The notes under the pieces were generated by a model. The model saw nothing but the letters and a program-made list of their open reading frames with translations. It searched no databases and had not been told where the DNA came from. The translations under genes and the position numbers were made by a program. From assembly GCA_963693085.1 (NCBI GenBank), contig OY856409.1, positions 521,923,803 through 521,987,802 of the forward strand: a stretch of DNA of 64,000 nucleotides. The letters are read 5' to 3'. This document shows, one piece after another, positions 36,841 through 46,871 of the stretch; position 1 is the first letter of the stretch; each line of letters opens with the position of its first letter. This DNA comes from Alisma plantago-aquatica. Its lineage: Eukaryota; Streptophyta; Magnoliopsida; Alismatales; Alismataceae.

Positions 36841-38304
36841 CCGCGCAAAACAGATTGTTTCTCTTCTCTGTTTCATTACGATTCAGCTAGGTCTCTCTAG
36901 CGATTTCCCCCTCCACCACCACCGCTTCATTTCTCGCCGGTCGCTGCTCTTTCTCCAGCCGTTGCCACTGCCATTGCTCCCCTTTGCTCGCTTGAGAGGA
37001 CGTCATATCTTGGGAAGACTTCAGAGCTGTCGTCGTTGCTGCCTGCCTAGCTCTCGCTGCTCAGTTGGCCACCATTGTCACTTTGTCAACCTCCTCCAGC
37101 TGCTGAGTTGGCTGCAACTCTGCCTCCTCCATCGTTGCTCTGTCAACCCCCTCCAGCTGATGAGTTCGCCAGCCGCCGCCCAAGACAAATACCGACCCCC
37201 CCCAGAAGAGGACCTCACTTCTCAGCCATGTTTCTCTACTGTTCAAGGTGATTGTCTTCCCTCTCTCTATCAATGACATTTGCAATATATTATTCACATT
37301 TGATTGACGATAAATATGCCTAATGATAAATTAGTTAGTTCTTAATGATATTGATTCAAAATGCTTCTTAATTATATGAGGTCAAAATACTTCTGAATTT
37401 GAATGATGAAATGTAACTAGGGTTTTAATTTTGAATTGAAGAAACTATTTGGGTGCATTGTTCAATTTGGATTATAAGTGTTTGTATTTTGGGGGCATTG
37501 ATCAAATTGAATGTTTTATCGATAAATGATTGGTGTGTTTAATTATGTTGGATATCGATAAATATGTGATCTTTCTAAGATCTAAACTTTGAAAGACAAG
37601 CTTATGTGTACATGTGTGAATGACTTTTTTTAATTGTCTTATTGAAATTTGATCTATATACATGTGTGCGAATGTGAAGATGAATGAATCAATGTGCTTC
37701 TACATGTGTGTGAATGTGAAAATAGTTGAATGAATGGAACTGTAGGTTTGTACATGTGTGTGAATTTGAAAATAGTTGAATGAATGGAACTGCGGGTTTC
37801 TACATGTGTGTGAATATGAAAATAGTTGAATGAATGGAACTACAGCTTTCTACATGTGTGTGAATCATGTGAATGAATTAATTGTGTTTCTAAATGTGTG
37901 TGAATCACATGATGTATATAATCTTGATCATCTTGTATTATTGCAGGTTTGTGGCATGTTGTTTAGTTGAAATCAAAGGATGTTGTAAACCTACAGTACA
38001 GAACTGAACTAGAGATTCTGCATCCTGCTAACCAGCCGGACAGGGGGCTTGCAAACTAATAATTAAAAAAAACCAATACATAGTCGTTGGTTATTTAAAA
38101 AAATCATCACCCAATGTCAACGGTGTCGGTTAAGTATAGGAAATTGACAGGTATACTCTACCCCAGAGCCATTTTTTTTGTTCGAACATGGAGATAAGCG
38201 TCGGTTATATAATAAAAACCAACGATTATACCATATTTTTTTCGTGCTATGGTGATAGGCGTCGGTTATCTAATACATAACTGATGCCTATGGTCCTAAT
38301 GGTG

Positions 38305-38940
38305 CACTAGTACATAACCGGCCTTTAGTGTCGGTTATTTAAGGTCTTTAGTGTCGGTTTTAATGTGAAACCTATGTGGATGCCGCTAAAAGGCCAACTG
38401 TTCGGCGTCGGTTCTCAAATTGATGCCACAACCCTCCGCGCGCCACCGAAAACATGCCAGTAGGGGGGTATAGGCGTCGGTTATTAGCTTTGAAACTGAT
38501 GCCATAAACCTTCACGCCACAGAAAGGGCGACATCTGGGGCACTATCAGCATCGGTTTATTAGTGATAACTGACGCCATCTCACCCGTTGCTACGGTCGT
38601 GCTGGCCAACACGGTCGTGTTGTCTGGCACACTGCCACGGCCGTGCTGGCCAGCACGGCCGTGGTGTCTGGTCCACTACCACGACTGCGGTGGCCAACAC
38701 GGCCGTGGTGTCTGGCCCACTGCCACGACCGTGCTAGCCAGCATGGTCGTGGTGTCTGGCCTCATTAGGGAAATCGACGTCGGTTACTAGTAGGAAAATC
38801 GATGCCAGAACCATCAGCGTCGGTTTATTATTGATAACCGACATCACATCACATGCATTAGGCGTCGGTTATAATTATTTATCCGACGTTGTAATCATTT
38901 ATCGTCAGTTTTAAACAAATAACCGACACTGACGCCTATT
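38305..38940 (-). repeat. Y 3' terminal and subterminal repeat region
   Basis: The CACTA terminus is followed by GTCGGTT-type repeats and, at about 38,590-38,770, a GC-rich array of CACGGCCGTG palindromes. The same arrangement in reverse occurs at Z's 3' end (46,385-46,871). Confidence 0.8.
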
Positions 38941-39342
38941 TCATGTTTTTTTTCTTATCAGTCTGCAGGCCTGCTGTGGCTGGTCGCAGGATGAGAAACC
39001 TGCAGTTCAGTTATGAACTACAGGTTTTACTACATCCATTGATATCAGCCAACAACAGGCCACAAACCTGCAAAATTAACAACATTAATTTTTACACATT
39101 TAGCAACCTGCAGTTCCATTCAATTTTCACACATGTAGAAATATTCATGTAGCAATTTGCAGTTCCATTCATTTTCACATTCACACGTGTAGAAACATTC
39201 ATATAGCAGCCAGTAGTTTCATTCATTTTCACATTCACTCATGTATAAACATTCAGATACATGTATAAACATTCAGACATGTAGAAACTTTCACACATAT
39301 TATAATTCAGAAATTCATTTACAAAATATCATTCTTTAGTCA

Positions 39343-39666
39343 TTATTCGCTATCAACATCCCAATTATATGTTAAAAACCCCACTACTTGTATGGTTGTT
39401 GCCCATTCTTCTCTTACATCATTTAATTCTTCAATCGTATAGGGAGCATGTACATCTGGTAAGGCCTTTCCTGTAGTGTGGTCAGTTTTAAATACATGCA
39501 AAGAGAATATTATATATATATATAATTAATAATATATAAATAAGATTGCTATATTTCATATTATCTAATTAATGAGACTATATATAATACCTCAGGAATG
39601 GTATCGATATCCACTGTGGTATATTTGATAATCATGTGCATAAATTGCATCACATAGTATGCACAT
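39343..39666 (-). pseudogene. Y second gene, last exons (3' of the Z insertion)
   Basis: Reading leftward from the Z insertion: the remainder of the cysteine-box exon (about 39,664-39,594), an intron, then a final exon (about 39,500-39,343) encoding HTTGKALPDVHAPYT and ending in a DVDSE-stop context. Compared with Z's last exon (45,837-45,989), Y keeps a Gln codon where Z has a stop. Confidence 0.8.
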
Positions 39667-40260
39667 CACTACTACAGAAATGGCTTATAACGTCACTTTT
39701 AAAGGCGTCTGTTGTATAAATAAACTGAAACCTAAAACCTAAAATGTCGGTTTAATAAAAAAATCGACATCTATCTGTGAAGGGCGACCAGACATGGGTA
39801 TTGCTTTTATTCAGTGTCGGTTCCCGAATAATAAACGGACGCCTAAAATTAACCGCCAAATCCAAAATTTCACGTGAAAAAAATTACCTCCAAAATTTGA
39901 CATATGGCGTCAGTTATTTACTAAAAAACCGACGACTAAAGGTTATTCGCGATAAAAAAATTGGGTACATTTTGGTCGTCGATTTTACTACAATAACCGA
40001 CGCTGATGGGTTTTCGCGCGTTTTCCTGGGAAATTTTTCACACCCCTTTGAGCGTCGGTTTGAGAAAGAAACCGACGACTATGGTCATTAATCGAGAACA
40101 AATTTTTTAATCGGCATATGTAGATAGACGTCGGTTTTTTCTAGTAAAAACCAAAAACTATCATTGAGAATAGGTGTCGGTGTGTTTGTAGAACCGACAT
40201 CTTTAGTTTTACGTGTCGGTTGTTTTTAATAACCGACGCCGATTGATAACTTAACAGCAC
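39667..40260 (+). repeat. Z 5' terminal and subterminal repeat region
   Basis: About a dozen GTCGGTT / AACCGAC cores in both orientations follow the CACTACTACAGAAATGG terminus. Its counterpart in Y is 55,030-55,513. Confidence 0.8.
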
Positions 40261-41008
40261 CCGCGCGAGCCCGACTCTTCCCCTTTCTCTATTTCATTCA
40301 TTGTCTCGTGCTGCTACTCCAGGGTTTGGTCCGGCAATTTCCGGTGATTTCTCCTCAGCCCCCACCTCCGCCGCCATTTACTCTGGCCGCGCGCTGCTCC
40401 GCTCGCTTGGCTGGTCCTCTGCCTACCTCCGCCGCCGCTTGCCCTCTGCCCCCAGCTCTGGCGGCCTTCTCTCCTTCTCCGGTGACCTTCTATCTTGCTC
40501 TGGCGGCATGCTCTCCTGCTCCTGCTGCTCGCTGCTGCTACTCTCCCCGCCAACGCCTCTGAAGGTACCTAATCTGCTCTTCTTCCTCCTTTTCTTCCTC
40601 TGCCCTCAAGCAGGTACCCTGCTCCGTGACTGAGATGTGTGAAATCGCAGGTTGGCACGGTCGTACTGGGCAGCACGGCCGTGTTGGTAGCACGGCCGTG
40701 CTGCATAGCACGACCATGTTGGTTGATTTTGTGCTATATTGCTCAATTATAATCAGATAGCCTATAATGTTGTGTTACATTACTCTTCTAAAATTATTTT
40801 TATATTGTTGAAACGGGTCAATGACCACACCTTCTATTGTGCCTGAATTATGCCATGTATGTTTGTACAAAGTGAATCTTATCGCTCTAATTGTGAATTA
40901 TTGCATGTTTGAAACTATTTAATTCTTGATTTATTATTGAATAATGCTCTAATTGTGAGTGATGCAATGTAAGTGACCAAATACATGTAGTGGATATGTA
41001 CTCATTAG
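40261..41008 (+). other. Z GC-rich leader and AT-rich intron-like region
   Basis: GC-rich sequence (about 40,260-40,620) corresponds to 54,456-54,962 of Y and 36,840-37,260 of X and is probably an untranslated first exon. The long frames in it (Ser/Leu/Ala-rich, on several frames and both strands) are low-complexity and not conserved between copies. A short CACGGCCGTG array lies at about 40,655-40,720. Confidence 0.55.
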
Positions 41009-41640
41009 CCTAGAAACCCGTCCAAGATTTACTCATTAGGAGTAAATTTTGGATAGTCCCCGGTTTGGGACTGTTCTTGAACACCTAATCTCACTTAGGA
41101 TGTAAGTGTATAATGTGTATTGGGTTTTCGAGAAAATTTTGGTAGCATTTCCTTGTTTGTTCTCTAAGTACATATGTACTTAGAGAACAGCAGGGAAATG
41201 CTGCCGAAATTTTCTCGAAAACCCAATACACATTATACACTTACTAGTGAGATTAGGTGTTCAAGAATGGGATAGGTGGTACACATTTATTATATATAAG
41301 AATGACATCACATGTATTTTTTGGCCTAGAAACCCGTCCAAGATATACTCATTAGGAGTAAATCTTGGATAGTCCCCGGTTTGGGACTGTTCTTGAACAC
41401 CTAATCTCACTTAGGATGTAAGTGTATAATGTGTATTTGGTTTTCAAGAAAATTTCGACAGCATTTCCCTGTTTGTTCTCTAAGTACATATGTACTTAGA
41501 GAACAACGGGGAAATACTGCCGAAATTTTCTTGAAAACCCAATACACATTATACACTTACTAGTGAGATTAGGTGTTCAAGAATGGGATAGGTGGTACAC
41601 ATTTATTATATATAAGAATGACAACACATGTATTTGTTGG
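41009..41640 (+). repeat. Tandem pair of ~194-bp palindromes in Z leader
   Basis: Two direct units with a 316-bp period (starting 41,009 and 41,325) each contain a nearly perfect palindrome, at 41,074-41,267 and 41,390-41,582. Each is centred on AGTACATATGTACT. The arms run from TTCTTGAACACC to GGTGTTCAAGAA. Transcribed through, each would fold into a hairpin of roughly 95 bp. Both units are also present in Y (53,540-54,017). Confidence 0.85.
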
Positions 41641-41731
41641 CCTAAAGTTTTAACCATGCAAAAACTCTAATCTGTTAACCCTAGACTCTAATCTTGTTGT
41701 AATATATATTTGATTTCTCTTTGATCATAGA

Positions 41732-42239
41732 ATGGATAGATCATGGATGTCCATTCGCAATCGATGCATCCCAGAGTTTATTTCTGGTCTTGACCAGTTT
41801 ATTAGATTTGCCGAGGAACATAGGAAAAAACCTGGACATAGGTTCTACTGTCCATGTAGGCATTGCGGTAACAACTTGAAAGTCAGCACTGGCGACGAAA
41901 TCAAAAGTCATGTCATGTGCAACGGGATTATACATCATATTGAAGATCCTGCAAATGCGAGATTGGCGAGAAGGGTGAACCATTCATATTGGCATCACAT
42001 GCGAAACAAGTATTTTATATCGATGATCCTGCAAATGATAAATGGTCAGTTGTTCTTCATGGTAAAAGACAGTTCATTGAAGATCCTATAGATGAAGAAC
42101 AATACTATGATAAGTATGATGACTCCAGTCCATTCTCAGTTGGGTTGCCAACACCAGCAAATATTGAAGCTAATGATGACTTGTATGTGCGCGGAGATCG
42201 CAATGAAGGATTGTTGATTGATAAAAAATCGCAATATTA
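41732..42239 (+). pseudogene. Z TNPD-type transposase, internally deleted
   Basis: It starts at an ATG just after a CATAG acceptor-like sequence and encodes MDRSWMSIRNRCIPEFISGL, the N-terminal transposase-associated domain with a CPCRHCGN zinc-type motif. After about 65 codons (near 41,930-41,960) it jumps to the extreme C-terminal part, matching Y around 50,415-50,150 (QVFYIDDPANDKWSV; EANDDLYV). The C-terminal part is in another frame. A short filler containing GAAGATCCTGCAAATG, present nearby, sits at the junction. The catalytic tnp2 region is absent, so no active transposase can be made. Confidence 0.88.
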
Positions 42240-42284
42240 GAGGCATGTTTATATTTTTTTATATGTTTTATTTTTCTGAATGTG

Positions 42285-42567
42285 AACTTTACAATGTGAA
42301 TGTGAACTTTACAATGTGAATTTTACAATGTGAATTACTTTATAATGTGAACTTTACAATGTGAATTACTTTACAATGTGAATGTGAACTTTACAATGTG
42401 AGCTTTACAATGTGAACTTTACAATGTGAATGTGAACTTTACAATGTGAATTTTACAATGTGAATTACTTTATAATGTGAATTACTTTACAATGTGAATG
42501 TGAACTTTACAATGTGAGCTTTACAATTTGAATTACTTTACAATGTGAACTTTACAATGTGAATGTG
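42285..42567 (+). repeat. Minisatellite between Z transposase and second gene
   Basis: Variants of ACTTTACAATGTGAA repeat head to tail up to the acceptor of the second gene. The Y counterpart is 49,958-50,112. Confidence 0.85.
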
Positions 42568-42576
42568 AATTTTCAG

Positions 42577-45500
42577 ATGGCTGAGCATTCTCCTGATGAC
42601 CATGTTGATGATTACCGTGAGGGTGAGGACATCAATGCGCCGCCTCACAATGTAAGTTTTAAAAATATATCATATATTTATATCTATATGTCCATTTATA
42701 GTTATATCTTGTAAATGTGTTTATTTTGTCAAATTTTAGGTTGATGATGCACATGTACCATCTGAAGCACTTGAGGCACTTGATCAGCAACACCAAGAAG
42801 TTGACAAGAGAAGGGGCATCACTATGATGAAGAAGTTAATAGCGCAAAAGGGCAATGGACCCAAACTTATTGTGGATTTTGATAATGCAGGAAATGCATC
42901 TGGTGTGAATCACAATTCATTTGTTTCATATCTTGGGTATGTTACTCGTACCCATTGCGGTTGTAAGATAGATTCTTGGCATAAAGTTTCTAAGGAGAAG
43001 AAAGACATAATATGAAAGGATTTATGCGTGAGTTATTATTAATTTGCAATTCTATTTTGTAGATTACTAATTTTTTGGATACTAGTTAATAGCAATTCTA
43101 TTTTGCAGAGTATATTTGAATTGGATGAAAAGCTACATCGTAAATGTGTGATGCAACGCTGTGGGAGAGTCCTAAGGAACTATAGGACAAATCTCACCTG
43201 AGAATACATAAAAGAAGCTGACAAGAGGAAGAAGACAGCCACTGAACAATGGAACTTCCTGGACAAAGAAGAATGGGACGTGTTTGTTGCTTCAAGACAA
43301 ACTAATGAATTCAAGGTATTAGGCATCAGCCCCAATCTCATTAATATATGTTGTATTCACCTATTCAAGATTAACATTTACTGTTGCTAACCAAATCATT
43401 AATGTGCATACTAACTAGGCCCTCAGTGAGGCACAAAGATCAAGGCGTGCACTGAATGTGCATGACCACACAATGGGTCCAAAGGGGTATGCAGGCATTT
43501 GCCAAAGACTACAGTCTGAGGCTACTGCTCAGTCTGCTACTACTCAGGAGTCCTCCACTATAGGTAGCACACCTCTGCCTTGCCATGATGTCTGGATAGC
43601 TGGGAGGCAAAATAAGAAGGGAGAAATAAGGAAGCCCGCAACTGCTGAGGCGGCTGCAAAATTGGTAAAATATAACTGTTACAACAATCATTCGAATATT
43701 GATTATTTGTGGTGTTTACTTAATTACAAATTTTTGTTTTGGCGATTAGCGGGAGCTGCACGAGCTGAGGAAACAAGGAAAGTTCATCCCTGAGGGCACA
43801 AGGGATGAATTGACAGTTGCTCTGGGTAACCCAGAGCATCCTGGATGTGTTAGGGCTGCAGGCGCTGGTGTGGGTATCAAAGCTTTTTTTGTGTCATCCC
43901 AGCGCAAACATGTCCCAAAAGTGGGACTTTCACAAGAAGAGGTAACATATTTTTTCCTTGTAGATGTTACTATAAAAGAGAATTCAATAATTAGACATTG
44001 ACGTTTCTTTTATCCATGTATAGGTAGATAAGCTATTTTATAGGAAACTCGAAGAAGCAATGAAAAAGTGGCAGGCATCTCAGACTGCCACTTACCAGAC
44101 AGTACCTATGGTGTCTCCTACTGCAGGCTCTACTCCTACTACAGAGGTTGGGAGTAATCCTGTAGACCCACCACTTAGCAAATCCGCTGTAAGTATTTTT
44201 ATGATATAGTAACTAGTTTTTTAATTCAAGATGATATGTTTTCAAGATGATATGTATATATGTATATAACATTCTTTACACAAAAATGTGTAGGGGTTGA
44301 AGCCATGCCATCTAAAAGTTAATGAATATGTCATTGCAGAGGCGTCGGCTTACCCATCCTTACCAGGGGAAATGTTTCACGGGTCTCCATTACCAGCTGG
44401 TTGGATTCGTGTGAGTCTGGTACATATATTTCCCAAGTGGATGGATCTTCCATTGCCATATGCCCACCCAGATTGTGAAACGCTTGGTGAGGCAGAAGGC
44501 GGAGTGATATTGTGGCTAAAAGCGGATGTCATCTTTACTGAAATTGTATGGTAAATTTACATTACGTTAAATTGTTAGTGTGTGTGTGTATATGATGTCA
44601 GTTGATCTGAAATTATTATATATATACATGTTAAAAAGAAGACACCCACAATATCTAGGCCTCCACTTCCACCTCCTACATTACCCAGTTGGGTTCCACA
44701 GGACCTAACTGTCCCGTTAGGTCCTAACTATAGGGGTATGGCAATATGGTTAGGCGAACATGATATAAATTACCCTATAACTGTTTCTATAGATTCAGAT
44801 GTTGCAGGTCAATCATACGAAAGCAAACTATTTATACAAGATATTTTGGAGTTGTTTCGATATGATTGGCTAAATACATCTGTGATAGAGCTATGGATAA
44901 GGTGAAATCTTCTTTATACATCCATATACCTTGTGTAGGATCTGGTGATCTGGTTTCTTATTTATTAATGCATGCGTAATTAATACATATTTTGCAGCTA
45001 CTTAGACAAGATATGTGCAGATTTTGCATTCGAACATGTAGGATTTTTTATTCCATCTTTGATTAGTCTAGTAGCTAAAGACCCTCCGTCAGTTCAACAA
45101 TACTGTTGCGAGGCTTTTACAATTTTTACTCAAAATAAGAAGACGATGATAATGGCTCCATTCAATGTAGAGTAAGTTTACTTTGCTTATTATAATTTGG
45201 ACTTAAGAAAATTACATTTTTATTGTGGATTTTGAGTTATTAATTTTTAACTTTTTTACCTCTAGTGGTATGCATTGGGAGTTACTGGTTATTGTCCCCG
45301 AGACGTTCACTAACTATTATCTAGATCCTAAAGGGAGTAAATTGAATACAAAATATGGACACATAATGAAAATGGCATTATTCCGGTGAGAAATATTTCA
45401 TTTTCATATCCGTTAACATATGTTATTACATTACTATTTAATTATGCAATGTACTGTGTTACATTAACATGTAGGGGTTTTGATGAGTTCAAAAAGGCCG

Positions 45501-45989
45501 GAGGAAAGGTCCCCACGAAAAAGAATCAGCCAATAATTTGGAAGAACGTGAAAGTAAGTTCCCGACTGCAATATATGTATATATTATTTATGTGAATAGT
45601 GCTTAATTAGTTGTATTTTTTAATAATTTGTATGTTTGAATTTATAGTGTGCTACACAAGACAACGGATGGGCATGTGGATACTATATGATACGATTTAT
45701 GCACATGATTATCAAATATGCCGCAATGGACATCGATTGTATTGTTGAGGTATTATATAGTCTCATTAGATAATATGAAATATATCAATCTTATTTATAG
45801 CTCATTAATTATATATATACATTATTCTTTTTATAGGTGTTTAAAATTGACCACACTACAGGAACAGCCTTACCAGATGTACATGCTCCCTATACGACGG
45901 GAGAATTAAATGAAGTAAGAGAAGAATGGGCAACAACCATATAAGTAGTGGGGGATTTAAGATATAATTGGGATGTTGATAGTGAATAA
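42577..45989 (+). pseudogene. Z second gene: TNPA-like protein with C-terminal Ulp1-like (C48) protease domain
   Basis: Thirteen exons can be traced by splice signals and comparison with Y: 42577-42651, 42740-43027, 43109-43315, 43419-43664, 43750-43941, 44024-44188, 44294-44550, ~44630-44901, 44998-45171, 45266-45385, 45475-45553, 45648-45749 and 45837-45989. The middle resembles plant transposase-24 proteins; the exon at 44,294 has the VIAEASAYPS and GSPLPAGW motifs common in CACTA second ORFs (DUF8039-like). Exons 9-13 form a C48 peptidase: His in GMHWELLVIVP, Asp in YYLDPKG, Gln in ATQDNGW, Cys in WACGYY, all present. Ulp1-type enzymes process or remove SUMO; that this one does is inference. 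Defects are stops at 43,013-43,015, 43,199-43,201 and 45,942-45,944, and a lost AG acceptor before exon 8 (CAT instead of Y's CAG). Confidence 0.85.
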
Positions 45990-46384
45990 TGACTAAAGAA
46001 TGATATTTTGTAAATGAATTTCTGAATTAAAATATATGTGTGAATGTTTCTACATGTCTGGATGTTTCTACATGTGTCTGAGTGAAAATGAATGAAATTG
46101 TTGGTTGCTATATGAATGTTTCTATATGTGTGAATGTGAAAATGAATGGAACTACAAATTGCTAGCTACATGAATGTTTCTAAATGTGTGAAAATCAAAT
46201 GGAACTACAAATTACATTGCTAAATGTGTGAATATTTTTGTTGTTAATTTTGCAGGTTTGTGGCCTATTGTTGGCTGATATCAATGGATGTCGTAAAACC
46301 TGCAGTTCATAACTGAACTGCAGGTTTCTCATCCTGCGACCAGCCATACAGCAGGTCTGCAGACTAATAGAAAAAAAAACAAAA

Positions 46385-46871
46385 AATAGGCGTCGGTTAT
46401 TTGTATAAAACCGATGCCACATCATTACAGTGTCAGTTTCTAATAGTAACCGACGTCTATTTCCTTAGCAACACGGCCGTGCTGGCCAGCACGGCCGTGG
46501 CAGCGGACCAGACACCACAGCCGTGCTGGCCAGCACGGCCGTGTTGGGAGTGCACGGCCGTGGCAGCGGACCAGACACCACCGTGTTGGGATTTATATGA
46601 CGTCGGTTCTTATCTAATAACCGACGTTGATAGTGCCCAAGATGGCGCCCTTTCTATGGCGTGAAGGTATATGGCGTCAGTTTCGTATCTAATAACCGAC
46701 GCCTATAGTGCTCTGTTGGCGCGTTTTCGGTGGCGCGCGAAGGGTTTTGGCGTCGGTTTTTGAACCGACGCGTAACGGTTGGGCTTTTAGCGTCGCCCTC
46801 ATAGGTGTCGCTTAGAAACCGACACTAAAGGCCTTAAATAATCAACACTAAAGGTCGGTTATGTACTAGTG
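46385..46871 (+). repeat. Z 3' terminal and subterminal repeat region
   Basis: GTCGGTT/AACCGAC repeats, a CACGGCCGTG palindrome cluster (about 46,470-46,565), and the terminus CGGTTATGTACTAGTG. Confidence 0.82.

Larger units (their letters stand above)
39667..46871 (+). mobile_element. CACTA element Z (innermost, transposase-deleted)
   Basis: 7,205 bp, starting CACTACTACAGAAATGG and ending (reverse complement) CACTAGTACATAACCG. The TSD CAT (39,664-39,666 and 46,872-46,874) lies inside Y's protease exon. Z is collinear with Y except for one ~2.8-kb internal deletion in the transposase gene, which matches the ~2.8-kb length difference between the two. It is in the opposite orientation to Y, so the pair forms a very large imperfect inverted repeat. 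The gene order is leader, tandem palindromes, truncated transposase, minisatellite, then second gene with C48 protease. Confidence 0.93.

Noticed and set aside
42285..42567. CRISPR-like direct repeats
   Set aside because: Units are head-to-tail without unique spacers, in a plant transposon intergenic stretch.
38305..46871. A single CACTA element bounded by identical CACTAGTACATAACCG ends
   Set aside because: The ends match perfectly as inverted repeats, but the flanking triplets differ (GTG left, CAT right). The correct pairing is 38,305 with 55,513 (GTG/GTG) and 39,667 with 46,871 (CAT/CAT).
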